64,000 nt of DNA, from contig NZ_JAKRFD010000001.1 in the NCBI RefSeq assembly GCF_022348185.1, positions 62,001 to 126,000 on the forward strand. Direction: 5' to 3'. Under the pieces are notes generated by a model. It did no database searches. It was given only the letters and a program-made list of their open reading frames with translations, and had not been told where the DNA came from. The translations under genes and the position numbers were made by a program. The stretch comes from Epibacterium sp. Ofav1-8. GTDB lineage: Bacteria > Pseudomonadota > Alphaproteobacteria > Rhodobacterales > Rhodobacteraceae. Positions 22,603 through 32,261 of the stretch are shown in pieces. How positions within the stretch are numbered: the stretch's first letter is position 1; each line of letters opens with the position of its first letter.

Positions 22603-24702
22603 TCAGAACTTTGATGTGAGCGTCAGCGCGACGTTGCGGCCCTCGCCGAGGTAGCACGCGCCGGACTGGCAGGTGGTCACGTAGTTCTCGTCCAGCAGGT
22701 TCTGCACGTTCAATGCCACCTGCCAGTTGTCGCGGGAATAGGTGACCGCCGCATCATAGAGCGTGTAGGACGGGGTTTCGTAGGTATCGCTGCCGCCCCA
22801 GGACGCACCGGTGTAGCGCACGCCCGCGCCGAATTTCCAGCCTTGCAGCTGACCGGCGGTCGGTTCGTAGTTGACCCAGAGCGAGGCCGCGTTCTCCGGC
22901 ACCTGCGCGATCTGCGCACCGCTGGAGTTCTCGGTATCGAGATAGGTATAGGCCGCATCAAAGCTGACATCGCCAAGCCGGTGGAACAGCTCCAGCTCCA
23001 GCCCCCGCGACGTCGCCTCGCCGGTTTGGATCGAGAACCCGGGGTTGGCCGGATCGGAGACGGTCATGTTGGATTTGGTCAGATCGAACACCGACGCGAC
23101 AAAGAGGGTATCACTCCCGGCGGGCTGGTATTTCACACCGATTTCATACTGGGTGCCCTCGGTCGGCTCGAACGGCGTGCCGTTGACATCGGTGCCGACC
23201 TCGTCCTGACGGAAGCTTTCAGAATAGCTGATATAGGGCGCGATGCCGTTGTCGAACCGGTAGAGCATGGCGATGTTGCCGGTCCAGGCGCTGTCGTCTG
23301 CGGCCACCGATGTGGCGCCAAAGCTGCCGGTGCTGGCGCCGGTCTCGATGTGGCCGTAGCGCAGCCCGAAGTCGACGAACAGACGGTCATCCACGACGGC
23401 CCGGTTTTGCAGGTAGACCCCCCATTCCGTGATCGCGGTGCCGTCGCTGTCGGTGACGGTGATGTTGGGATACCCCGCATAGGTTGGGTTGAACGGATCG
23501 ATGGGCGCGACCTGGGCACCGTATCCGGTATCGCTGTCATAGTAGCCGCGCGAATAGCTCGCGCCGATGATGCTGCGCATGTTCACGCGCCCCAGCGTGT
23601 ACCGGGCGGTGGCATAGGCGTCGAGTGCCGCGGTCTTCATCTCGTTTTCGGCGCGATAGAAGGTGCGGTTGACGGTGCCGTCGGGGTTGTAGCGGCCAGT
23701 GGTGACATTGTCGAAGGCCCACCAGGCGTGCTGATAGAGCGCCTCGCCTTCCAGATAGCGGGCGTTTGCATTCATGCTCCAGACATCGTTGAAACGGTGC
23801 CGGAACATGGCGGTGATGCCGCGCTGTTCGCTCTCGAAGGTGTCAAACCCCGGCTCGCCGACAAACAGGCTGTCATCAAAGAACGTGCCATTGCCAAAGC
23901 CGGTTGCTGGTTCCAGCGTGCCATAGAGCGAGGCGAACTGGATCAGCGGGCTGCCATCGGTTTTCTGATAGTTGGCCAGGACGGTCAGTTCGGTGTCGTC
24001 ATTCGGGCGCCAGGTGATCGAGGGGGCAAAGGCGAACGAGTCATCCTGGGAGAAATCGACCGGGGTCTCCGCATTGCGCAGCAGACCGACAAGGCGATAC
24101 CGCAGGGTGCCGGATGGGTTCAGCGTGCCGCTGACGTCACCGGCGATCTGCGCCCGCTGGTTGGAACCGACAGAGAGCTGCCAGAGGTTGTCGCTGTCCT
24201 GCGCGGCGGTTTTCGAGGTGGTATTGACCACGCCGCCGACCGACCCGCTGCCATAGAGGCCGGACACCGGCCCCTTGAGGACTTCGACACTGTTCAGCAG
24301 GAAGGGTTCGGGCTTGGTGTCATTGTAATAGCCGTAGCGCGCGTTCAGGCCGTCATGCAGGGTGGTGGGCGCAAAGCCCCGCACCAGCGACCAGTCGGAG
24401 CGATTGTCCAGCCCCCACTGCCCGGCGGTGATGCCCGAGGCATACTGAAGCGCCTGCTCCACGTTGGTGGCGCCCCGTTCCGCGATCTGTTGTGCCGTCA
24501 CGATATGAACCGCGCGCGGCGTTTCGATGATCGCGTCACCGGTCTTGGCGACGGTGCCGGTTTCCGTGGCAACGCTGTCGCCGAAAAAGGCCTGGGTGTC
24601 GCCGTCGGTGACGTGGATGGGTTGAAGTTCGATCACCTGAGCCGCGGCGGGCAGGGCCGCCATCAAGGCCAGGATGGATACAGGTGTTGTCCGCAGGTGC
24701 AT
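22603..24702 (-). CDS. TonB-dependent siderophore receptor
   Basis: Outer-membrane receptor of 699 residues. A signal peptide (about 1-21) is followed by a TonB-box-like IHVTDGD near residue 30, then a plug domain (TPRAVHIVTAQQIAERGATN, DNRSDWSLVRGFAPT, GPVSGLYGSGSVGGVVN) and a 22-strand barrel with many Tyr/Trp-rich strands. The protein ends LTLTSKF with the C-terminal aromatic residue used in outer-membrane assembly. The plug and barrel patterns fit FhuA/FoxA-like siderophore receptors. It precedes the matching ABC genes, and the AT-rich region upstream probably holds an iron-regulated promoter. Confidence 0.93.
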   Translation of the reverse strand: MHLRTTPVSILALMAALPAAAQVIELQPIHVTDGDTQAFFGDSVATETGTVAKTGDAIIETPRAVHIVTAQQIAERGATNVEQALQYASGITAGQWGLDNRSDWSLVRGFAPTTLHDGLNARYGYYNDTKPEPFLLNSVEVLKGPVSGLYGSGSVGGVVNTTSKTAAQDSDNLWQLSVGSNQRAQIAGDVSGTLNPSGTLRYRLVGLLRNAETPVDFSQDDSFAFAPSITWRPNDDTELTVLANYQKTDGSPLIQFASLYGTLEPATGFGNGTFFDDSLFVGEPGFDTFESEQRGITAMFRHRFNDVWSMNANARYLEGEALYQHAWWAFDNVTTGRYNPDGTVNRTFYRAENEMKTAALDAYATARYTLGRVNMRSIIGASYSRGYYDSDTGYGAQVAPIDPFNPTYAGYPNITVTDSDGTAITEWGVYLQNRAVVDDRLFVDFGLRYGHIETGASTGSFGATSVAADDSAWTGNIAMLYRFDNGIAPYISYSESFRQDEVGTDVNGTPFEPTEGTQYEIGVKYQPAGSDTLFVASVFDLTKSNMTVSDPANPGFSIQTGEATSRGLELELFHRLGDVSFDAAYTYLDTENSSGAQIAQVPENAASLWVNYEPTAGQLQGWKFGAGVRYTGASWGGSDTYETPSYTLYDAAVTYSRDNWQVALNVQNLLDENYVTTCQSGACYLGEGRNVALTLTSKF

Positions 24703-24892
24703 TGTCCCGATTCCGCTGGTTTTGTTATTTTTTGTGCCTGGCGGATATGCTCGGTAGGACTGCCGCTATTAAAACCTTATAAAAGAGTCAAGTATCCGGG
24801 AGCGCACGGCGGTGCGCTGGGCCACGCAAAAGCGGCTGCCGATCAATCTTCAGGCAGGGAACAGGGACGGCGTTTTGCGGATCGGGATGGTC
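24703..24892. promoter_or_regulatory. AT-rich upstream region of the siderophore receptor
   Basis: The stretch 24720-24795 is clearly richer in A+T than its surroundings (for example TTTTGTTATTTTTTG and TATTAAAACCTTATAAAAG). It would carry the receptor promoter on the minus strand. No convincing Fur, RirA or Irr box was recognised by eye. Confidence 0.45.
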
Positions 24893-25780
24893 TCAGGCGT
24901 TCCAGAGCACGATGCCAAACCGGCTGACGTCATAGCCCTTCGTGGTGTCCGCCCGCTGGGCAAAGGCATCTGTGCGGCAGAAGGCGAGAAAGCTCTGGAA
25001 GGCCGGTTCGAACCAGGCCTTGCGATCCACCAGAAGGGCAAATTCTTCCTGCACGATAGGCGCGAACCGCAGACCGTAGCTCTGCGCCACCGCTTCGAGG
25101 CCAAAGGTCACATCCGCGTCTCCCCGGCGCACGGCCTCCACCGCTTCGTCTTCGGACCGCGCGATGTCCGCCGTGGGGATTGTGCTCGGGTCGAGGTCGG
25201 CCTGTTCTGCCAGGTCGCGAAACAGCTGATCGGTCCCGGAGCCGGGTTGCCGTGGCGCAAGGCGCAGCTTCTGAATGTCGCGCAGGCTGCTCAGATCTCC
25301 GACACCGTCCCGGTAGACGAGGCCGCGCTGTCGGCTGGCAAAATGCACGAGGGTGGCGTTCTGGCTGGCCACGCTGCGCTGAACGGCCGGGATGTTCCAC
25401 TGTCCGGTCTTGCTGTCGCGCAGATGCAGACCGGTGGCGATGCCATCACCGCCGGCAAAGCGCTCCAGCCCGTCCATCGAGCCGTCGAAATAGCTGGCAA
25501 GGCCGGAGCGGGACTGGCGCACCGCCCAATCCAGGAGCGGATCATGGCTGCCCAGCAGGATCTGCGGGCGCTCTGCTGGCGGCGCGGTGCCGCCGGATTT
25601 GGCCCGATCAAGCCAGGCGCGGATCTCCTCGGCCGGAAACAGCAATTTGCCGGTCGCGCGGGAACAGGGCACTTCACCGGAAGCGGCGAGGTCATAGATC
25701 TTGCGTTCCTTCAGGCGCAGAAGGTCCGCCAGTTCCGGGACGGTCAGGTAGGCGTGGTCGGGAAAATCGAAGTCGGTCAT
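24893..25780 (-). CDS. One-component regulator: excisionase-type HTH fused to periplasmic-binding-like domain
   Basis: A 295-residue cytoplasmic protein. Residues about 9-58 form an excisionase-family winged HTH (AYLTVPELADLLRLKERKIYDLAASGEVPC...LLFPAEEIRAWL). Residues about 72-285 are a molybdate/tungstate-type binding-protein fold without a signal peptide (PQILLGSHDPLLDWAVRQS, ATLVHFASRQRGLVYRDG, RQPGSGTDQLFRDL, DVTFGLEAVAQSYGL). Such proteins are taken to sense the oxyanion and bind DNA. It lies 48 bases after tupA on the same strand, so it probably controls the tungstate importer or molybdenum/tungsten genes. The ligand is inferred from its neighbours. Confidence 0.85.
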   Translation of the reverse strand: MTDFDFPDHAYLTVPELADLLRLKERKIYDLAASGEVPCSRATGKLLFPAEEIRAWLDRAKSGGTAPPAERPQILLGSHDPLLDWAVRQSRSGLASYFDGSMDGLERFAGGDGIATGLHLRDSKTGQWNIPAVQRSVASQNATLVHFASRQRGLVYRDGVGDLSSLRDIQKLRLAPRQPGSGTDQLFRDLAEQADLDPSTIPTADIARSEDEAVEAVRRGDADVTFGLEAVAQSYGLRFAPIVQEEFALLVDRKAWFEPAFQSFLAFCRTDAFAQRADTTKGYDVSRFGIVLWNA

Positions 25781-25828
25781 GTCACAGTCTGATGGGGCGG
25801 CCCTGAATGGCGCGCCCCGCAGACTCTA

Positions 25829-26650
25829 TCAGTTCTTCGGTGCGTTGGGGAAGAACAGTTGCTGATCGTCGACCTTATAGGCCGCGATGGCGGATTGGCC
25901 CTCTTGCGAGGTCAGCCAATCGGCAAAGGTCTGCGCCGCCTCGATCTGGACCGAGGGGCATTTGCCCGGATCTACGGGGATCACGCCGTATTGGTTGAAC
26001 AGATCTTCGTCGCCCTGAACCTTGATTTCATAGTCCTGCTTGTTGGCAAAGCTGATCCAGGTGGCCCGGTCGGTCATGACATAGGCGCCCATGCCGATGC
26101 CCGCGTTGAGGGTCGCGCCCATGCCGGATCCGGTCTCGCGATACCAGTCGCCCGAGGCCGCGGTGGGATCGACACCGGTCTCTGCCCAGAGCGCCACCTC
26201 TTTCTTGTGGGTGCCGGAATCATCCCCGCGCGAGGCAAAGAGCGCACCGGCTTGCGCAATCTTGCCGAGCGCCTCCTGCACATCGGTCAGGCCTGCGACC
26301 TGCGCCGGGTCGCCGGTCGGCCCCACGACGACAAAGTCATTGTACATCAGGTCGGTACGCGTCACGCCAAAGCCTGCCTCGACGAATTTCTCCTCGGCGG
26401 GTTTGGCGTGGACCAGCAGCACGTCACCGTCACAGTTCTGGGCATTCCGGATCGCCTGTCCGGTGCCGACCGCAACGACGTTGACCTGGATGCCGGTCTT
26501 GTCCTGAAACAGCGGCAGCAGATAATCGTAGAGCCCCGAATTCGCGGTCGAGGTGGTCGATTGCACGATAATGGATTGCTCCGAGGCCAGAGCGCTGGTG
26601 GCAATCGTGAGCGCAGCGAGGCTCGCACCAAATGTGTGGCTTAGCTTCAT
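25829..26650 (-). CDS. tupA: Tungstate ABC transporter binding protein TupA-like
   Basis: A 273-residue periplasmic protein with signal peptide (about 1-22, cleavage near ALA-SE). The mature N-terminus IIVQSTTSTANSGLYDYLLP contains the TTST oxyanion-binding motif of TupA, and FASRGDDSGTHKKE is the second binding segment (SRGDxSGTH). Both are hallmarks that separate TupA from ModA. It lies 24 bases after the ATPase gene. Expected role: high-affinity capture of tungstate, possibly also molybdate, for pterin-cofactor enzymes. Confidence 0.92.
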   Translation of the reverse strand: MKLSHTFGASLAALTIATSALASEQSIIVQSTTSTANSGLYDYLLPLFQDKTGIQVNVVAVGTGQAIRNAQNCDGDVLLVHAKPAEEKFVEAGFGVTRTDLMYNDFVVVGPTGDPAQVAGLTDVQEALGKIAQAGALFASRGDDSGTHKKEVALWAETGVDPTAASGDWYRETGSGMGATLNAGIGMGAYVMTDRATWISFANKQDYEIKVQGDEDLFNQYGVIPVDPGKCPSVQIEAAQTFADWLTSQEGQSAIAAYKVDDQQLFFPNAPKN

Positions 26651-26674
26651 GTTTAAATCTCCAATCGAGGGGTA

Positions 26675-27436
26675 TTAAAGGACAAGACGTCCATCGAGGT
26701 AGGCGCGCGCAGCAGGCGACTGCGGCGCCGAGAAAAAGCGATCCGCCGGGCTGTGCTCTGCCACCCGCCCGCCGTGCAGGAACACGACGTCATCCGCGAT
26801 ACGGCGGGCCTGGCCGCTGTCATGGGTGACGCAGATCACCCGGATGCCCCGGGCGCAGGCGTCCTGCACGATTGTTTCGATCACCTGAACCGAGCTGGGG
26901 TCGAGGCTGGCCGTGGCCTCGTCAAGGAACAGCACCTCGGGGTCGGTTGCCAGGGCGCGGGCCAGCGCCAGCCGCTGCGCCTCGCCGCCGGACAGGCGGC
27001 GGGCGGGCGCGCGGGCCTTGTGCAGCAGGCCGACCCGATCCAGAAGCGCATCACGGGCCTGCCGCGGCTTGCCCCGGGCCTTCAGGACAAAGTCGATATT
27101 GGCCGCCACGGACCGGCGCAGCAGCACCGGCTTCTGGAACACCAGCGCCTGTCGCGCGGTGACCGCGGCGGGCGGCTGGCTGCCCCAGCAGACCTCTCCC
27201 GCCGTTGGGGTCAGAAGCCCGTGCAGCACCTTCAGAAGCAGGCTTTTACCGGCTCCGTTTGGTCCCATGATCGCGGTGCATCCATGTGGGGACAGGTCCA
27301 GATTCAGCCCGGTCAGGATGGGGGTGCCGCCGCAGGACAGCTCCAGCCCGCGCACCCGCAGCGGCAGCAGATTTGCATAGCGCGCTTCGGGCAACGCCTG
27401 GGGGCGGAGCAGGGCGGCGGTGTCGATACTAGACAT
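26675..27436 (-). CDS. tupC: Tungstate ABC transporter ATPase TupC-like
   Basis: A 253-residue ATPase with Walker A GPNGAGKSLLLKVL, Q-loop ALVFQKPVLLRRS, signature LSGGEAQRLALARA, Walker B VLFLDEATASLD and H-loop VTHDSGQARR. The serine in GKS-L and the FQKPVLLRRS segment fit the TupC/phosphate-type ATPases. It overlaps the permease gene by 8 bases and precedes tupA. Confidence 0.9.
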   Translation of the reverse strand: MSSIDTAALLRPQALPEARYANLLPLRVRGLELSCGGTPILTGLNLDLSPHGCTAIMGPNGAGKSLLLKVLHGLLTPTAGEVCWGSQPPAAVTARQALVFQKPVLLRRSVAANIDFVLKARGKPRQARDALLDRVGLLHKARAPARRLSGGEAQRLALARALATDPEVLFLDEATASLDPSSVQVIETIVQDACARGIRVICVTHDSGQARRIADDVVFLHGGRVAEHSPADRFFSAPQSPAARAYLDGRLVL

Positions 27437-28136
27437 AGGCGTGTCTCCGGGCGCTCATGCGCAGGCTTTGCACGGCGGCGTTGACGCCAAGGGCAATCAC
27501 CAGCAGCACGAGGCCAAGGGCCAGGGCCAGCGCCAGATCGCCTTTGGAGGTTTCAAGGGCGATCGCCGTGGTCATCACCCGGGTCAGGTGGTCGATGTTG
27601 CCTCCGACGATGATCACCGCACCAACCTCGGCCACCGCGCGTCCGAACCCTGCAAGGCTCACCGTCAGCAGCGAATACCGCGCATCCCAAAGCAGCGCCG
27701 ACACCGTCTGCCCCCGGGTCAGGCACAGCGAGCGGAACTGCTCGGCGTATTCGCCATGCAGATCTTCCAGAACCTGCCGCGACAGCGCCGCCACGATCGG
27801 CGCAATCAGGATGGTCTGGGCAATGATCATGGCGCTGGGCGTGTACAGAAGGCCCAGAAACCCAAGCGGACCGGAGCGGGAGAGGTGCAGATAAACCAAG
27901 AGCCCGACCACCACCGGCGGCAACCCCATCAGCGCGTTCATCAGCACCAGCACGGCGCCACGCCCGGGAAAGCGGCTGATCGCCACCAGGGCCCCGAGAG
28001 GCAGACCGATGAGGCAGGCAAAGAAGGTGGCGCTGAGGCTGACGCGCAGGGACAGGGCGACGATCTCGAACAGATCGGCGTTTCCTGTTATCACCAGCTG
28101 GATCGCCAGCGAGACCGCTTCTCCGATACCTTGCAA
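27429..28136 (-). CDS. tupB: Tungstate ABC transporter permease TupB-like
   Basis: A 235-residue permease with five or six hydrophobic helices. The binding-protein-dependent coupling motif is visible as EYAEQFRSLCLTRGQTVSALLWDARYSLLTV, followed by SLAGFGRAVAEVGAVIIVGGN, which is conserved in TupB. It is the first gene of tupB-tupC-tupA-regulator and diverges from the trmO-like gene across 150 bases. Confidence 0.9.
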   Translation of the reverse strand: MQGIGEAVSLAIQLVITGNADLFEIVALSLRVSLSATFFACLIGLPLGALVAISRFPGRGAVLVLMNALMGLPPVVVGLLVYLHLSRSGPLGFLGLLYTPSAMIIAQTILIAPIVAALSRQVLEDLHGEYAEQFRSLCLTRGQTVSALLWDARYSLLTVSLAGFGRAVAEVGAVIIVGGNIDHLTRVMTTAIALETSKGDLALALALGLVLLVIALGVNAAVQSLRMSARRHAYV

Positions 28137-28286
28137 AATTTCCGGCCTTTGCGTTTCTTTCGGTGTCGAGCCTAGGGGCGGATTTCACGCATATGCAAGC
28201 CTGCCATCGGCATCCGGGGCCTTTGAGGCGACATTTGGGACAATTTGGATTGCAAAAGACTGCATAATTTACGAAAGGCGGACAAA
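28137..28286. promoter_or_regulatory. Divergent promoter region, tupB / trmO-like
   Basis: A 150-base gap between divergent starts that must hold both promoters. The octamer TTGCAAAA occurs near each end (about 28130 and 28250), and the trmO-proximal half is AT-rich. No oxyanion-regulator operator could be assigned with confidence. Confidence 0.4.
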
Positions 28287-28787
28287 ATGACCCCTCCCGA
28301 TATCCGGCCAAACGAGATCGTGGTGCAGCTGACGCCTCCCGATGACGCGCAGTTGCGATTCATCGGCCGGGTTCGCACGCCGTGGCGGGATCGCAGCCAG
28401 TGCCCGCGTCAGGGCAGCGTGGAGGGGCCCGAGTGCCGTCTCTGCCTCGATCCGGTCTGGGCGCCTGCGCTGGCGGGGCTGGAGGCCTATGCGCGCATCG
28501 AGGTGCTCTATTGGCTCGATCAGAGCCGCCGGGATCTGGTGACACAATCCCCACGGTTGGACGGGGTGACCACGGGCACGTTCTCCCTGCGGTCTCCGGT
28601 GCGTCCGAATCCGATCGGCACAGCGCTTGTCCAGCTGGTACGGATCGACGGCTGCGAGGTGGTTGTACGCGGCCTTGATTGTCTGGACGGCACGCCGCTG
28701 CTGGATATCAAGCCCGACCGCTGCGCCTATTCGCCAAGGGCGCTTGCAAAACCGGGCGCAGAGGAGCCGCCAACAGGGCACTCCTAG
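28287..28787 (+). CDS. trmO: TrmO/TsaA-like SAM-dependent methyltransferase family protein
   Basis: A 166-residue protein of the UPF0066/TrmO family, whose E. coli member methylates t6A37 in tRNA. Motifs: FIGRVRTPW near residue 25, LEAYARIEVLYWLDQS, and the family signature TTGTFSLRSPVRPNPIGTALVQL. The end is PLLDIKPDRCAYSP, also conserved. GAAAGGCGG lies upstream of the ATG at 28287. In alphaproteobacteria a TrmO-like gene often sits beside molybdate or tungstate transporters, as here; whether this subgroup acts on tRNA is not known, so the symbol is provisional. Confidence 0.78.
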   Translation: MTPPDIRPNEIVVQLTPPDDAQLRFIGRVRTPWRDRSQCPRQGSVEGPECRLCLDPVWAPALAGLEAYARIEVLYWLDQSRRDLVTQSPRLDGVTTGTFSLRSPVRPNPIGTALVQLVRIDGCEVVVRGLDCLDGTPLLDIKPDRCAYSPRALAKPGAEEPPTGHS

Positions 28788-30378
<1,591 letters not shown>

Positions 30379-30406
30379 GCTTTAACCTTCGGGGACGCTG
30401 GTGTGC

Positions 30407-30441
30407 GGGGGCCTGCCTTTGAGGGCGGGCCCCTCTTTTTT
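30407..30441 (+). terminator. Terminator after the Rieske gene
   Basis: Stem based on GGGGCCTGCC / GGGCGGGCCCC (one G-U pair) followed by a run of six T at 30436-30441; starts 29 bases after the stop. It separates this gene from the mttB-like transcript. Confidence 0.8.
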
Positions 30442-30583
30442 GTTGGGGGGCGCCGGGGGCTGATCGATGAGATCGGCAATGCGGTGCCGTGTCGGCGGGG
30501 GTCGTTTCCTGCAAGCATGTTTCGGAATCCTACAGGCGCCTGGCGGCCGGAGTCGCAAAACTGTCATCAAAGGAGATCCCGCG

Positions 30584-32140
30584 ATGACCGAAACCCTGCC
30601 CCGCTCCCGTAGCCGCTCCGGTGGCCGTTCCGCCCGCCGCAGCCTGCGCACCGCCAGCAATTTCACCATGCTGCCGGGCCTGACCCGCGCCATTCCGTGG
30701 TGCGAGGTGATGGACGGCGCGCAGGTCGAAAAGATCGACGCGGCGTCGATGGACATCCTCGAAAACGTTGGCGTGCAGTTTCGCGACGACATCGCGCTGG
30801 CAGATTGGAAACGGGTCGGTGCCAAGGTCGAAGGCGAGATGGTTTACCTGGATCGGGGGCTTGTGCGCGAGCTGATCGCCTCGATCCCGTCGGAGTTCAC
30901 CTACCACGCCCGCAACCCGGCCAATAACCTGCGTCTTGGCGGCAAGCACTCGGTCTTTGTGCCGATGACCGGCGCGCCCTTCCTGCGCGACCTCGACGAT
31001 GTGCGCCGCAACCCGACGCTCGACGATTTGGCGATGTTCCACAAACTCAGCCACATGCTGCCCGGCCTGCATTCCTCGGCGCACCACATCGTGGAACCCT
31101 ATGATCACCCGATCAGCCAACGCCACCTGCGCATCACCTATTCGTCGATGAAACATTCCGACAAGATGTTCATGGGCATGACCACCAGCCCGAAGAACGC
31201 CGAAGACGTGATGGAGATGTGCGCGATCCTCTTTGGCGAGGACTTCCTGGAGGAACACCCGGTCACCACCGGCAATTGCAACGGCAACTCGCCATTGGTG
31301 TGGGATGAAACCATGCTGGGCGCCATGCGGGCCTTCTGCAAGCGCAAGCAGCCGGTGCTGTGCTCGCCCTTCGTGCTGGGCGGCGCCAATACGCCCGCCT
31401 CGGTCCCGGCGGCGGTGGCGCAGCTCAATGCCGAAGCGCTTTCGGCGCTGGCTTATACGCAGGTGATCCGCAAGGGCGCGCCCGCGATCTATGGTCACTA
31501 CCTGTCGACCGTCAGCATGAAGTCCGGCGCGCCGATGGCGGGGACGCCTGAGATTTCGCTGATGAACTTCATGATCGGCCAGATGGCACGCTACTACGGG
31601 GTGCCGTGGCGAACCTCGAACACGCTCGGCGGCGCCAAGACCTTTGACGCGCAGGCGGGGTATGAGAGCGCCACGACCCTTTCGGCGGTGCTGCACGCGG
31701 GCGCCAACTACATCTGGCACTCTGCCGGCTGGAACGAGGCGGGGATGCATTGCTCGGTGGCGAAATTCATCGTCGATGCGGAGCAATGCGCCATGGGGCA
31801 CCGCATGGCGTCGGGGCCGCGCTGGGACGACTTCGATCAGGCGGTTGCAGCGGTGCCGGATGTCGGCCCCGGTGGTCACTACCTCGGCCACCCGCACACG
31901 CAGGAGAATTTCCAGTCCGCGTTCTTCATGCCGGAGATGTTCGACAACAACTCGATCGAGCAATGGCAGGCCGAGGGCGGTGTCGAGATCACCGAACGGG
32001 CGCTCACCCGCGCCAAGAAACTGCTGTCGGAATATCAGGAACCCAAACTCGACGAGGCCAAGAACGAGGAACTCCTCGCCTATATCGCGCGCCGCGAGCG
32101 CGAGATCCCGGCGGCGGACGAGCTGAACCAGACGTATTAA
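30584..32140 (+). CDS. MttB-family (non-pyrrolysine) corrinoid methyltransferase
   Basis: A 518-residue TIM-barrel methyltransferase of the trimethylamine methyltransferase MttB superfamily. It begins with a basic low-complexity tail (RSRSRSGGRSARRSLR), then PWCEVMDGAQVEKIDAASMDILENVGVQF, the family N-terminus; later blocks include TGNCNGNSPLVWDETMLGAM and GAKTFDAQAGYESATTLSAVLHAGANYIWHSAGW. The frame is uninterrupted, so it lacks the in-frame amber (pyrrolysine) codon of methanogen MttB. Non-Pyl members such as MtgB use glycine betaine and hand the methyl to a corrinoid protein; none is encoded here. AAGGAG precedes ATG 30584. Many homologues occur in roseobacters and are not characterised. 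Confidence 0.88.
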   Translation: MTETLPRSRSRSGGRSARRSLRTASNFTMLPGLTRAIPWCEVMDGAQVEKIDAASMDILENVGVQFRDDIALADWKRVGAKVEGEMVYLDRGLVRELIASIPSEFTYHARNPANNLRLGGKHSVFVPMTGAPFLRDLDDVRRNPTLDDLAMFHKLSHMLPGLHSSAHHIVEPYDHPISQRHLRITYSSMKHSDKMFMGMTTSPKNAEDVMEMCAILFGEDFLEEHPVTTGNCNGNSPLVWDETMLGAMRAFCKRKQPVLCSPFVLGGANTPASVPAAVAQLNAEALSALAYTQVIRKGAPAIYGHYLSTVSMKSGAPMAGTPEISLMNFMIGQMARYYGVPWRTSNTLGGAKTFDAQAGYESATTLSAVLHAGANYIWHSAGWNEAGMHCSVAKFIVDAEQCAMGHRMASGPRWDDFDQAVAAVPDVGPGGHYLGHPHTQENFQSAFFMPEMFDNNSIEQWQAEGGVEITERALTRAKKLLSEYQEPKLDEAKNEELLAYIARREREIPAADELNQTY

Positions 32141-32161
32141 TTCCTCTCTCCGGAGCACCTT

Positions 32162-32194
32162 GCCCGCCCTTTGACACAAGGGGCGGGCTTTTTT
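32162..32194 (+). terminator. Terminator after the mttB-like gene
   Basis: Perfect stem GCCCGCCC / GGGCGGGC with an 11-base loop, followed directly by six T. Confidence 0.9.
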
Positions 32195-32206
32195 GCGTCT
32201 GTCAGC

Positions 32207-32236
32207 AAAAAATGAGCGGCCGCAGTGCGACCGCTC
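32207..32236 (-). terminator. Terminator of the GntR-dapA-aldh-FAD oxidoreductase operon
   Basis: Stem GAGCGG / CCGCTC extended by inner CGC/GCG pairs; on the minus strand it is followed by ATTTTTTG. Lies 25 bases past the oxidoreductase stop. Confidence 0.85.
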
Positions 32237-32261
32237 GGGGCGAGGTATCAAGACGAAGGGG

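Noticed and set aside
22843-24927. 694-codon plus-strand frame opposite the siderophore receptor
   Set aside because: A GC-rich antisense shadow. The minus strand shows a full TonB-dependent receptor with signal peptide, plug and C-terminal Phe.
30584-32140. Pyrrolysine-containing trimethylamine methyltransferase
   Set aside because: The frame is continuous without an internal amber codon, so it is a non-Pyl MttB homologue.
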